From the NCBI GenBank assembly GCA_017617935.1, contig JAFZVF010000014.1:1-32757 (forward strand): DNA of 32,757 nt. Direction: 5' to 3'. The position numbers were made by a program, and so were the translations under genes. Under the pieces are notes generated by a model that ran no database searches, was not told the DNA's origin, and saw only the letters and a list, made by a program, of their open reading frames with translations. Source of the stretch: Clostridiales bacterium (GTDB lineage: Bacteria; Bacillota; Clostridia; Saccharofermentanales; Saccharofermentanaceae). Numbering within the stretch: the stretch's first letter is position 1; every line of letters starts with the position of its first letter. Positions 1-6,980 of this stretch are shown piece by piece.

Positions 1-80
1 CTCAGAAGGACATCAACGGCGGTCTCGTAGGTGGTGCTTCCCTCAAGGCTGAGGATTTCTCCATCATCTGCAACGCATAA
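1..80 (+). CDS. tpiA: Triosephosphate isomerase, C-terminal end (partial)
   Basis: Only the last 25 codons are present, read from base 3 to a TAA at 78-80. The peptide contains GGLVGGASLK followed by EDF, which is the phosphate-binding C-terminal loop of triosephosphate isomerase (interconversion of dihydroxyacetone phosphate and glyceraldehyde 3-phosphate in glycolysis, cytoplasm). The sequence shows the motif and the frame; the rest of the enzyme lies outside the window. A strong intrinsic terminator follows 25 bases later, so this gene ends its transcription unit. Confidence 0.9.
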   Translation, partial: QKDINGGLVGGASLKAEDFSIICNA

Positions 81-105
81 TAGCGCGCTTAGATCAAAAC
101 AAATC

Positions 106-133
106 GCCCCGGGGGATTCCCTCGGGGCTTTTT
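106..133 (+). terminator. Intrinsic terminator after tpiA
   Basis: A GC-rich 10-bp stem (106-115 with 119-128, one G-T pair) closes a 3-base loop and is followed by five T. It is placed to end the tpiA transcript. Confidence 0.9.
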
Positions 134-148
134 CATGCCTTGGATCGC

Positions 149-199
149 AAAAAGTAATACGCACCTGTACCGAGCAGAGGTGACAGGTGCGTATTACTT
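149..199 (-). terminator. Long-stem terminator after the HxlR-type regulator
   Basis: Bases 152-168 and 183-199 form a perfect 17-bp inverted repeat with a 14-base loop. Read on the minus strand the stem runs into five T (149-153), so it fits an intrinsic terminator for the regulator ending at 282, about 83 bases downstream of its stop. The stem is unusually long for a terminator. Its inner part contains ACCTGT/ACAGGT, the same six bases as the arms of the hairpin arrays, but in the opposite orientation. Confidence 0.65.
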
Positions 200-281
200 A
201 AAGAGGTTAATTATGTCTGGCTGTGTAATCGGGCGAAAAAAGTGTGGGTGCTTCGTTGATGTTTGAGTATCCGCCGTTTCC

Positions 282-620
282 TCAGTCATTCATCGAGTTA
301 AGAATGGGGATGATCTGCTCACCGGTGAGGGTGAGGGAGTATCCAACCTTGTAGTCGCTGCTGCCGAAGCTTCCGAAAGTGATCTTCTTGATCATGCGGT
401 CAGCCTCAAGCTCGCGGAGCATCTTGATGAGAACAACCTTGCTTACGCCTCCCAGGTGGGTGAGGATGCTCTCGAAATCGGTCTCCTGAAGATCGTTGAT
501 CATCAGAAGGATCGAAGTCTTGCATCTGTGACCTGCGATGCTAAGCGCGTAGAAAACAGGATATGATCCTGCTTTTGCAATGTCAGTGTTTGAGTAATTC
601 TTACTAATCTTGCGAACCAT
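282..620 (-). CDS. HxlR/MarR-like winged-helix transcriptional regulator
   Basis: A 112-residue protein with the layout of the HxlR family of DNA-binding regulators. An N-terminal PV followed by a helix (about residues 21-30) replaces the usual CPV motif. A helix-turn-helix spans about residues 46-73 and contains KVVLIKMLRELEAD. A wing is at about 80-96 (YKVGYSLTLTG), and a C-terminal helix completes the fold. The cysteine typical of redox-sensing HxlR members is replaced by tyrosine (Y20), so a thiol switch at that position is unlikely. The ATG is preceded by a strong GGAGG (about 628-633). The gene stands alone, with its promoter facing a 570-base non-coding region and a terminator behind it. 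The target is unknown; autoregulation through the TTGTTAACAA palindromes upstream is an inference. Confidence 0.75.
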   Translation of the reverse strand: MVRKISKNYSNTDIAKAGSYPVFYALSIAGHRCKTSILLMINDLQETDFESILTHLGGVSKVVLIKMLRELEADRMIKKITFGSFGSSDYKVGYSLTLTGEQIIPILNSMND

Positions 621-658
621 TTCCTATTTCCTCCTCCGATTGTTTTAACAAATCTGGC

Positions 659-664
659 ATTATA
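659..664 (-). promoter_or_regulatory. Probable -10 box of the HxlR-type regulator
   Basis: TATAAT on the minus strand, 39 bases before the start codon. No convincing -35 box was found at normal spacing, which would fit dependence on another factor. Confidence 0.45.
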
Positions 665-684
665 GTACACTGTTTGTGAACGAA

Positions 685-694
685 TTGTTAACAA
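685..694. promoter_or_regulatory. Palindrome TTGTTAACAA, copy 1 (possible operator)
   Basis: A perfect 10-bp palindrome lying just upstream of the -10 box of the HxlR-type regulator. An identical copy is at 823-832. Repeated palindromes in front of a winged-helix regulator suggest operator sites; no binding data are available. Confidence 0.4.
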
Positions 695-822
695 CTTTTA
701 GATTTTTATATCACATTTCCGCCATAATTTCACGAAAATCAACCAAATAACACTAAAATCTGCTATCAAAACACCGATTTGTTTCGAAATTATGAACGAG
801 TTATTAAACTGAATATTAACAA

Positions 823-832
823 TTGTTAACAA
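823..832. promoter_or_regulatory. Palindrome TTGTTAACAA, copy 2 (possible operator)
   Basis: Second perfect copy of the palindrome at 685-694, 138 bases away. The stretch 641-930 is otherwise AT-rich and holds no credible gene. This copy lies between the first palindrome and hairpin array A. Confidence 0.35.
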
Positions 833-932
833 ACTACCGTGCTAAAGAAACAGCTGATCCTAAAATCGCAAATTTTGGTGATTTAGCAATATGTGTAAAT
901 TCGAGACACTTAAACGGCAGAACCGCTTTTGT

Positions 933-1122
933 AACAACAGGTAAAAACGCGGAAAACTCGTATTTTACCTGTTGTTTTTTGTTAATTGGCGGCTTCGCCA
1001 AGATGGATCAACAGGTAAAACAATTGCAAACCCACAATTTACCTGTTGGTTAGAGCAAAAATACCCTTTTTAGAAGAGAAACCAACAGGTAAAAGGACGG
1101 AAATCGCACAAATTACCTGTTG
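933..1122. repeat. Hairpin array A: three tandem inverted repeats with CAACAGGTAA arms
   Basis: Three hairpins follow one another at a spacing of about 75 bases. A1 pairs 933-946 with 963-976 (14 bp). A2 pairs 1009-1019 with 1038-1048 (11 bp). A3 pairs 1083-1092 with 1113-1122 (10 bp). Every left arm contains CAACAGGTAA and every right arm its complement, while the loops (16 to 20 bases) are unrelated. Neighbours can also pair with each other: 1038-1051 with 1080-1093 is a perfect 14 bp, and 963-974 with 1009-1020 is 12 bp. The A1-A2 spacer holds a further small hairpin (986-1001, 6-bp stem, loop GCTT). The right arm of A1 runs into six T, so it could act as a plus-strand terminator. Array B near 21.6 kb has the same arms. 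Confidence 0.85.
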
Positions 1123-1150
1123 TTGTCCCTTAAGGAGAAAAGAGAACATT

Positions 1151-1174
1151 AAAAAGGGCCGCATACAGCGGCCC
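1151..1174 (-). terminator. Intrinsic terminator of the nfnA-nfnB operon
   Basis: A 7-bp GC stem (1156-1162 with 1168-1174) with a 5-base loop is followed on the minus strand by five T. It lies 20 bases after the nfnB stop codon. Confidence 0.85.
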
Positions 1175-1194
1175 CCAGCATAGTCAGAAATCTG

Positions 1195-2592
1195 TTAGTC
1201 CTGCTTGCTCAGATACTCGTCGATGCCCTTGGCGGCGGACTTGCCAGCGCCCATGGCGAGGATGACGGTCGCGGCGCCCGTTACCGCGTCGCCGCCGGCG
1301 AAAACTCCGTCGCGGGTGGTCATCTCTGATTCATTGACGATTATGCCGCCGCGCTTGTTGGTCTCAAGGCCTGCGGTCGTCGTCTTGATGAGCGGGTTGG
1401 GGGACGTGCCGAGCGACATGATGACAGCATCGCAGTCGATCGTGAACTCGGAGCCTGGAACTTCGACGGGAGACCTTCTGCCTGAAGCGTCAGGCTCGCC
1501 CAATTCCATGCGGATGCACTTGCAGCCGGTTACCCAGCCGTTCTCGTCGGCGAGGATCTCAACGGGATTGGTGAGGAGATCGAATATGATGCCTTCCTCT
1601 TTTGCGTGATGGACTTCCTCTGCACGGGCGGGGAGCTCGGCTTCGGAACGGCGGTAAACGACGTGGACTTCCGCGCCTAAGCGCTTTGCGGTACGGGCCG
1701 CGTCCATTGCAACGTTTCCGCCGCCTACGATGACGGCCTTCTTCGCGCGCATTATAGGAGTGCGAGACTTTTCGGAGAAGGCGCCCATGAGGTTGGACCT
1801 CGTGAGATATTCATTGGCGGAGAAGACGCCCAGAGACTGTTCGCCTGGGATGTTCATGAAGCGGGGAAGACCTGCGCCGGAGCCGATGAACACGGCGGAG
1901 AATCCTTCCTTTTCGAACAGATCGTCGATCGTCAGAGCGCGGCCGATGACGGCGTCAGTTACGATGTTAACGCCCAAAGCCTTGATGTTCTCGACTTCCT
2001 TGGCAACGACCTTTTCCTTGGGGAGACGGAACTCGGGGATGCCGTAAACCAAGACGCCGCCGGCCTTGTGGAGGGCCTCAAAGATGGTGACGTCATAACC
2101 GAGCTTTGCAAGGTCGCCCGCGCAGGTAAGGCCTGAAGGGCCCGCGCCGATGATGGCGACCTTCTTGCCTTTTTTGACCATGTCGGCGGGGAGCTGAGGC
2201 TTGATGCCCATATCCTTTGCGGTGTCAGCGACGAATCTTTCGAGGCGGCCGATGGAAACGGCCTCGCCTTTGATTCCGCGGATGCACTGAGCCTCGCACT
2301 GGGTCTCCTGAGGGCAGACGCGGCCGCAGACAGCGGGCAGTGAAGACGATGCAGAGATGACGTCATAAGCGCCAGAGACGTCGCCGTCCTTAACCTTCGC
2401 GATGAAGGCGGGGATGTTGATGTTTACGGGGCATCCTGTGATGCAGCGGGCGTTCTTGCAGTTTAGGCAGCGGGTGGCTTCAGCCATCGCCTCTTCCTTG
2501 GTGTAGCCAAGGTTGACCTCGTCGAAGTTGGTGGCGCGGACCTGGGGATCCTGCTCGGAAACCGGTACTTTCTTTAAAACGTCTACTTCCAT
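1195..2592 (-). CDS. nfnB: NfnB / GltA-like FAD and NAD(P)H oxidoreductase (large subunit)
   Basis: A 465-residue flavoprotein of the glutamate synthase small-subunit family. Two N-terminal cysteine clusters (C42, C45, C50, C54 and C89, C93, C99, C103) bind [4Fe-4S] centres. GAGPSG (149-154) is the FAD site and GGGNVAMD (290-297) the NADPH site. Such proteins serve either in NADPH-dependent glutamate synthase or as the large subunit of NfnAB, the electron-bifurcating NADH-dependent ferredoxin:NADP+ oxidoreductase. The gene starts 28 bases after nfnA and no glutamate synthase large subunit is present, which favours Nfn. The start was placed at the ATG at 2590-2592 because AGGAG lies seven bases before it; longer reading overlaps nfnA. 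Annotation pipelines often label this protein gltA. Confidence 0.85.
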   Translation of the reverse strand: MEVDVLKKVPVSEQDPQVRATNFDEVNLGYTKEEAMAEATRCLNCKNARCITGCPVNINIPAFIAKVKDGDVSGAYDVISASSSLPAVCGRVCPQETQCEAQCIRGIKGEAVSIGRLERFVADTAKDMGIKPQLPADMVKKGKKVAIIGAGPSGLTCAGDLAKLGYDVTIFEALHKAGGVLVYGIPEFRLPKEKVVAKEVENIKALGVNIVTDAVIGRALTIDDLFEKEGFSAVFIGSGAGLPRFMNIPGEQSLGVFSANEYLTRSNLMGAFSEKSRTPIMRAKKAVIVGGGNVAMDAARTAKRLGAEVHVVYRRSEAELPARAEEVHHAKEEGIIFDLLTNPVEILADENGWVTGCKCIRMELGEPDASGRRSPVEVPGSEFTIDCDAVIMSLGTSPNPLIKTTTAGLETNKRGGIIVNESEMTTRDGVFAGGDAVTGAATVILAMGAGKSAAKGIDEYLSKQD

Positions 2593-2620
2593 ATTTGTTC
2601 TCCTTATACCAGTTTCAAGA

Positions 2621-3499
2621 TCAGGAACAGACGCCGCAGCCGCCGTGGTGCGTGTCGCCTTCCTGGAGTTCGAGCATGAGCCTGCCTTCTTCGGTCTTGT
2701 AGAGACGGGAGCGTTGCATTGCCTGGTCGAAATCGACTTCCCAGCCGTCGAACTCAGGACCGTCAACGCAGGCGAACTTGACTTGGCCGCCGACTAAAAG
2801 CCTGCAGGCGCTGCACATTCCGGTGCCGTCGACCATTATCGTGTTCATTGAGATTACGGTGGGGATTCCGAGCTTCTTGGTGAGCTGGCATGCGAACTTC
2901 ATCATGATGACGGGTCCGATTACGACGCAGTGGTCATAGCGGATGCCATCGTCCCAGAGCTGCTGGAGGGCAACGCAGACGTTGCCGTGGATTCCGTAGG
3001 AACCGTCATCGGTAGCAAAATAGAGATTCTTCGTGACGGCCTTCATCTCGTCTTCGAGGATGAGGAGGTCCTTGGTCCTCGCGCCCTGGATGCAGTCAAC
3101 TTCAACGCCGTTGTCATGGAGCCACTTGAGCTGGTTGTAAACGGGAGCGGTGCCAACGCCGCCCGCGATGAAGAGTATCTTTTTCTTTTTGAGTTCTTCG
3201 ATGGGAGTCTCGGTGAGATCGGAGGGCCTGCCCAAAGGACCGACGACATCTGCAAAATGGTCGCCGACATTAAGGCGCGACATACGCTCGGTCTCAGCTC
3301 CGACGGTGGCGAAGACTATCGTGACAAGACCTTTTTCGCGGTCGTAATCGCAAACGGTGAGTGGGATCCTCTCGCCTTCGTCATCGACGCGGACGATCAG
3401 GAACTGACCCGGCATTGCCTTTCCCGCAACGAGCGGCGCAACGACTTCCATGTACCAGACGTTGGTTCCGAGCTGCTTTTTGGCTACGATCTCAAACAT
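2621..3499 (-). CDS. nfnA: NfnA / sulfide dehydrogenase-like FAD/NAD-binding subunit
   Basis: A 292-residue protein of the ferredoxin-NADP reductase / dihydroorotate dehydrogenase electron-transfer family. It has a flavin-binding beta barrel with RIPLT (54-58), a nucleotide loop GGVGTAP (113-119), and a C-terminal cluster segment with D224, C229, C232 and C244. In characterised NfnA proteins one Asp and three Cys hold the [2Fe-2S] cluster, and the same arrangement is visible here. The subunit oxidises NADH and, with NfnB, couples this to reduced ferredoxin and NADP+ in the cytoplasm. Two more cysteines (C288, C291) sit at the extreme C-terminus. The start is the ATG at 3497-3499, preceded by AAGGAGGA; an upstream in-frame start would add 11 residues lacking family similarity. 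First gene of a two-gene operon. Confidence 0.87.
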   Translation of the reverse strand: MFEIVAKKQLGTNVWYMEVVAPLVAGKAMPGQFLIVRVDDEGERIPLTVCDYDREKGLVTIVFATVGAETERMSRLNVGDHFADVVGPLGRPSDLTETPIEELKKKKILFIAGGVGTAPVYNQLKWLHDNGVEVDCIQGARTKDLLILEDEMKAVTKNLYFATDDGSYGIHGNVCVALQQLWDDGIRYDHCVVIGPVIMMKFACQLTKKLGIPTVISMNTIMVDGTGMCSACRLLVGGQVKFACVDGPEFDGWEVDFDQAMQRSRLYKTEEGRLMLELQEGDTHHGGCGVCS

Positions 3500-3600
3500 T
3501 GACTGAGTCCTCCTTCGGGGGCTTGTTGACATCTATTATATATTTTAATTCTTTATAACAATAAAGATTTTCGGAGCAATTTTAAAAGCCGCGTTTGAGA

Positions 3601-3609
3601 TGATAAAAT
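3601..3609 (+). promoter_or_regulatory. Extended -10 promoter of the alpha/beta hydrolase
   Basis: TGATAAAAT, an extended -10 element, lies 24 bases before the start codon with the ribosome binding site AAAGGGG between them. Confidence 0.5.
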
Positions 3610-3633
3610 TAGTCATCAGCGAAAGGGGCAGTT

Positions 3634-4584
3634 ATGGCAGACCTGAATTTCGAGAGAGTTGTTTTTGACGCGGCAAACGGGAACGGTGCGAAGATCGCGG
3701 GCCGTTACTATCCTTCGTCAGCGGAAAATATAAAGGGCGTGATACAGATCTGCCACGGCATGGCGGAGTATCTTGCGCGCTACAAGGAAATGATCGCCTT
3801 TTTCAATGATGCCGGCTACCACGTCTGCGGAATGGACATGCCCGGTCACGGCGATACTTATGAACTCAATAAAGACAAGGGCTTTCCCAAGGGGTATTTC
3901 GGAAAAGGGAAAACGGATGCGGATGACCTGATAAAGGACGTCATGGAACTGCACAGGCTTGCACGCGTGAGATTCGGTGAGAAAGTCCCGCACTATCTTT
4001 ACGGCCACTCGATGGGATCGGCGGTGGTGCGCACGGTCTTTTCAAAGCCTGAGTATTCATGCGAGTTTTCGAAATTCGTGTTTTCTTCGACGATGGGACC
4101 CAATCCCGCAGTCGGATTCGCGAGGTTTTTGGCAGCCTGCGGATGCCTTTTCGGAGGCGCTAAGAAGGAAAACGCGTTGATTGACAGACTGGCTTTCGGA
4201 AGCTACTGCAAGCACGTGGAAAATCCGCAGAGCCCGATGGACTGGCTCTCGACCGAGCCTGAGGAAGTCAGGATCTATAATGAGGATCCGATGTGCGGAT
4301 TCTCGTTTACCAGCGAAGGATACGGGGTTCTTTTCAAGCTGATCGGCTTCATCCAAAGTTCAAAAGCCTATCAGGACCTGTCCGGCAAACCCTGCCTGTT
4401 CACTTACGGGGAAGAGGATCCGGTCGGAAGCTACGGCAAAGGCGTTAGAAAGGTCATCTTAAAGATGAGGCATCACGGCGCACGCGCGCAGGCAAAATGC
4501 TACGGACCGTACCGCCATGAGATACAGCACGAACCCGTGCGGAAAGACTATTTCCGCGACGTCGTGGATTTCCTTGAACAGTAA
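3634..4584 (+). CDS. Alpha/beta hydrolase, monoacylglycerol-lipase-like
   Basis: A 316-residue serine hydrolase of the Hydrolase_4 group. The nucleophile elbow GHSMG (124-128, Ser126), an acid in GEEDPVG (Asp262) and a late histidine (His295) make a plausible catalytic triad. An HG oxyanion-hole motif is at 41-42, and MDMPGHG (68-73) is typical of lysophospholipase/monoglyceride-lipase relatives. There is no signal peptide, so it acts in the cytoplasm, probably on acylglycerols, lysophospholipids or small esters; the substrate cannot be read from sequence. The ATG is preceded by AAAGGGG. The gene runs toward the GH31 gene with only four bases between the two stop codons and no visible terminator between them. 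Confidence 0.8.
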   Translation: MADLNFERVVFDAANGNGAKIAGRYYPSSAENIKGVIQICHGMAEYLARYKEMIAFFNDAGYHVCGMDMPGHGDTYELNKDKGFPKGYFGKGKTDADDLIKDVMELHRLARVRFGEKVPHYLYGHSMGSAVVRTVFSKPEYSCEFSKFVFSSTMGPNPAVGFARFLAACGCLFGGAKKENALIDRLAFGSYCKHVENPQSPMDWLSTEPEEVRIYNEDPMCGFSFTSEGYGVLFKLIGFIQSSKAYQDLSGKPCLFTYGEEDPVGSYGKGVRKVILKMRHHGARAQAKCYGPYRHEIQHEPVRKDYFRDVVDFLEQ

Positions 4585-4588
4585 AGGA

Positions 4589-6898
4589 TCAGCCTAATCC
4601 TATTATCAATTCGTTTCCTGTGAATTCGATCATCGTGCCGAACTGCGTTTGTTCGGGCATTGATTCGGATACGCTTACAACGTTGACGATGTCCGAGAGG
4701 ACGAGCCTCTTGTTGCGTCCGAAGCCGTCGGTGTGAACGGTTATCTTGTTTCCGCCGGTCGTGATCCTGATGACGCCTGAAGTGTTTCCGTCTTCGCCGA
4801 AGACTTCACACGCGGTGACTGATCCGGGCGCAAGCTCGAAGCAGGTGAACGTCAGACCGTCAAGGATTCCCGTCTCGTGATGTGAATCGGAGCTCCTTGT
4901 TACAAGGATCGAGTTCGGTCTTACGAAAACCGGGATCGTGTCTGAATCGACATTCCTTACGAGATACTTGGGTCCGCGGATCTTTTCCCTCGTCATGAAG
5001 TCAGTCCAGATGCCGGCGGGAACATAGACCGCGACCTGTCCGTTTCTTGTGAGGACGGGGCAGACCATCAAAGACGAACCGAGCATGTACTGGTTCTCTG
5101 CACCCATGGCCGCCAAATCGTTCGGGAATTCCATCACCATCGCGCGCATCGCGGGAATGCCGTATTTTACGCCTTCACAGATCGTCGAATAGAGATAGGG
5201 GGCAAGGCCCGTCCTGATGTCGGTCAGCATTTTGAGCTGTGAAAAAGTGGACGCGTCGCCGCCTGCGATCGAATTGGTGCAGCGCAGTCTGAAGTGCGGT
5301 GCAAATGCCGCGAGCTGGAGCCAGCGCGTGAAAAGGAGCGGATCCTGATTTGCGATGTCGGGCACGTCGATGTTGACAGAGGTGAGGCCTGACATGCCGT
5401 AGGAGATGGAGTTTCTGAGCGTTGCGGCAAGCGCGGGGAACCCGGGAGCGCATTGTGGAGTCACGTTGCGGAAGAGGGTCTTTCTGTCGCCCGCGCTTAC
5501 GGAATCGGCGATGACGAAGTAACCGTAACGGCCCCTTGTCCTGATGACCGTGTCCGATGCCGCGGAATTCAATATCTCCGCAAACGAAGCCATGTAGTCT
5601 TCGCCCTTTTCGCCGACGGCGTCTGCAAAGATGTCGCTGTAAGCGCCGCAATAGTCTACTTCAAACCTGTCGGCGCCCTTCTTGTGGATCATGTCGAAAG
5701 CGTTTATCAGCCAGCTTCTGGCCTGGGGATTTTTGAGGTCGATTATGCCGATGCTGCCCGAAGGCGTGTCGCAAAGGACAGCGTTTCCGTTTTTGTCGGA
5801 AAGGAGGCACCCTGAATCAAGAACGTCCTCGTATTGGGGAGAGTTCTCTGAAATGTACGGATTTACGGATACGCAAAGGAGCGTTCCGAATTCATGAAGG
5901 GCACGCGCAAACTGCTCGGGCTCGGGGAACCTCGTCCTGTCCCAGTCGAATCCGAACGGATCGGACTGCGGATGCCAGGTGCTGCCAAGCCACACCTCGC
6001 TGATGTGCAGGCCTGCGTCCTTTGCCTTCGAGACGACGGTTAAGATCGAATCCGCCGATGAACGGAAGCTGCCGTCCAGAATGATGGGAGCGCCGATCGT
6101 GCAAGTGTCGGGAACGGGATTTGAAAGGCCCGTTATCTGAGCATAAGCACCGAAGATCGAGCTCATGTCGTCGCTTGCCATTACGTCAAATTCAAGGCTC
6201 TCGTTCTTTGTGCAGAAGGAGGTCGAAAGCCCATCCGTTCCAATGTGGAAGTTTGTGCTGCCCGAAGAGTTTACGAGAAGGCCGTAGCCTGAACTTGAAA
6301 TGTAGAAGGGGATGCCCTCAGTCCCGTTTAGCCTTCCGCAGCGGTTCGTCCTTACGGTGGAGCCGTTCCTGATTATGGAGCTGGCGGCGCCGCCAAGGCC
6401 GTAGATCTTTTCATTGTGGAACATCATCATGGACGCGCCGATCATGGAAGAGGACGCGTCGACCCTGTAATCGCTGCCCGCACCCGCATTCGTCTTGTAG
6501 ACGATGCCCTCGTCGGGATTGCCATATGTCAGGAGCACGCCTTCATAGAAAAACTTGATCGTGAAATTGCCGCTCTTGGGGATCCTGGCCTCAAGCCCGC
6601 CGGACTTGAAGATGATCTCGTTTTCGTTCTGAACGACTTCGCCGGTGTTGGAAGGCCTTATGTCAAAAAGCGTGGAGCGCTTTGACCTGGGAGTCACGTT
6701 GTGGTTCTTAACCCTTACCGAAATGACCTTGCTTACGGGTGAGAACAGTTCGATCGCCATCTTTCCCGGAACGGGGATCTGGCGCTTCTGGCTTGAAGTT
6801 ATGCCGCGTTCAAAAGTCCGGCATCCGCATCTGATCTTGAGAGTATTGTCTTCGAATACGACCGACTCGATGCCGGCAGGTTCCTTGGTAAGATACAT
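4589..6898 (-). CDS. Glycoside hydrolase family 31 (alpha-xylosidase/alpha-glucosidase type)
   Basis: A 769-residue protein with the GH31 layout: an N-terminal beta domain to about residue 250, a catalytic barrel at about 265-600 and C-terminal beta domains. The region around AMVMEFPND and YMLGSSLMVCPVL strongly resembles the E. coli alpha-xylosidase YicI. The nucleophile position reads EVDYCGAY (Asp415). The usual Asp-Phe/Met-Gly/Asn-Glu continuation is missing, and the acid/base segment is divergent (an Asp at 471 in SAGD is the best candidate). Family membership is clear; the substrate is not. There is no signal peptide, so it probably acts on imported oligosaccharides in the cytoplasm. 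The ATG has GGGGG about five bases upstream. No sugar transporter lies beside it. Confidence 0.82.
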   Translation of the reverse strand: MYLTKEPAGIESVVFEDNTLKIRCGCRTFERGITSSQKRQIPVPGKMAIELFSPVSKVISVRVKNHNVTPRSKRSTLFDIRPSNTGEVVQNENEIIFKSGGLEARIPKSGNFTIKFFYEGVLLTYGNPDEGIVYKTNAGAGSDYRVDASSSMIGASMMMFHNEKIYGLGGAASSIIRNGSTVRTNRCGRLNGTEGIPFYISSSGYGLLVNSSGSTNFHIGTDGLSTSFCTKNESLEFDVMASDDMSSIFGAYAQITGLSNPVPDTCTIGAPIILDGSFRSSADSILTVVSKAKDAGLHISEVWLGSTWHPQSDPFGFDWDRTRFPEPEQFARALHEFGTLLCVSVNPYISENSPQYEDVLDSGCLLSDKNGNAVLCDTPSGSIGIIDLKNPQARSWLINAFDMIHKKGADRFEVDYCGAYSDIFADAVGEKGEDYMASFAEILNSAASDTVIRTRGRYGYFVIADSVSAGDRKTLFRNVTPQCAPGFPALAATLRNSISYGMSGLTSVNIDVPDIANQDPLLFTRWLQLAAFAPHFRLRCTNSIAGGDASTFSQLKMLTDIRTGLAPYLYSTICEGVKYGIPAMRAMVMEFPNDLAAMGAENQYMLGSSLMVCPVLTRNGQVAVYVPAGIWTDFMTREKIRGPKYLVRNVDSDTIPVFVRPNSILVTRSSDSHHETGILDGLTFTCFELAPGSVTACEVFGEDGNTSGVIRITTGGNKITVHTDGFGRNKRLVLSDIVNVVSVSESMPEQTQFGTMIEFTGNELIIGLG

Positions 6899-6965
6899 GG
6901 CGTCCCCCTAAAAGTAAAATACATTTAAATTATAAGCATACGCATAAATTTAAAATATTACGATT

Positions 6966-6974
6966 TGATATAAT
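6966..6974 (+). promoter_or_regulatory. Extended -10 promoter for a leaderless cca mRNA
   Basis: TGATATAAT ends at 6974 and the ATG of cca begins at 6981, six bases later. Transcription normally starts six or seven bases after the -10 box, so the message would begin at or just before the start codon. No ribosome binding site precedes this ATG. Confidence 0.65.
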
Positions 6975-6980
6975 TAGCGC

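Noticed and set aside
152..199. Fourth member of the CAACAGGTAA hairpin family
   Set aside because: It contains ACCTGT/ACAGGT, but in reversed orientation inside a longer unrelated stem, and a T run makes it a good terminator for the regulator gene.
823..1053. 76-codon plus-strand reading frame across array A
   Set aside because: It starts at TTG inside a palindrome, has no ribosome binding site and runs through two hairpins; its peptide merely translates the repeat arms.
933..1122. CRISPR array
   Set aside because: The repeated part is an inverted pair of about 10-14 bases, not a direct repeat of 23-40 bases; only three units, and no cas genes.
2593..2766. N-terminal extension of nfnB
   Set aside because: The extension overlaps the nfnA end in another frame and lacks family similarity; the ATG at 2592 has AGGAG before it.
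2930..3502. 190-codon frame antisense to nfnA
   Set aside because: nfnA has complete motifs on the other strand; the antisense peptide shows none.
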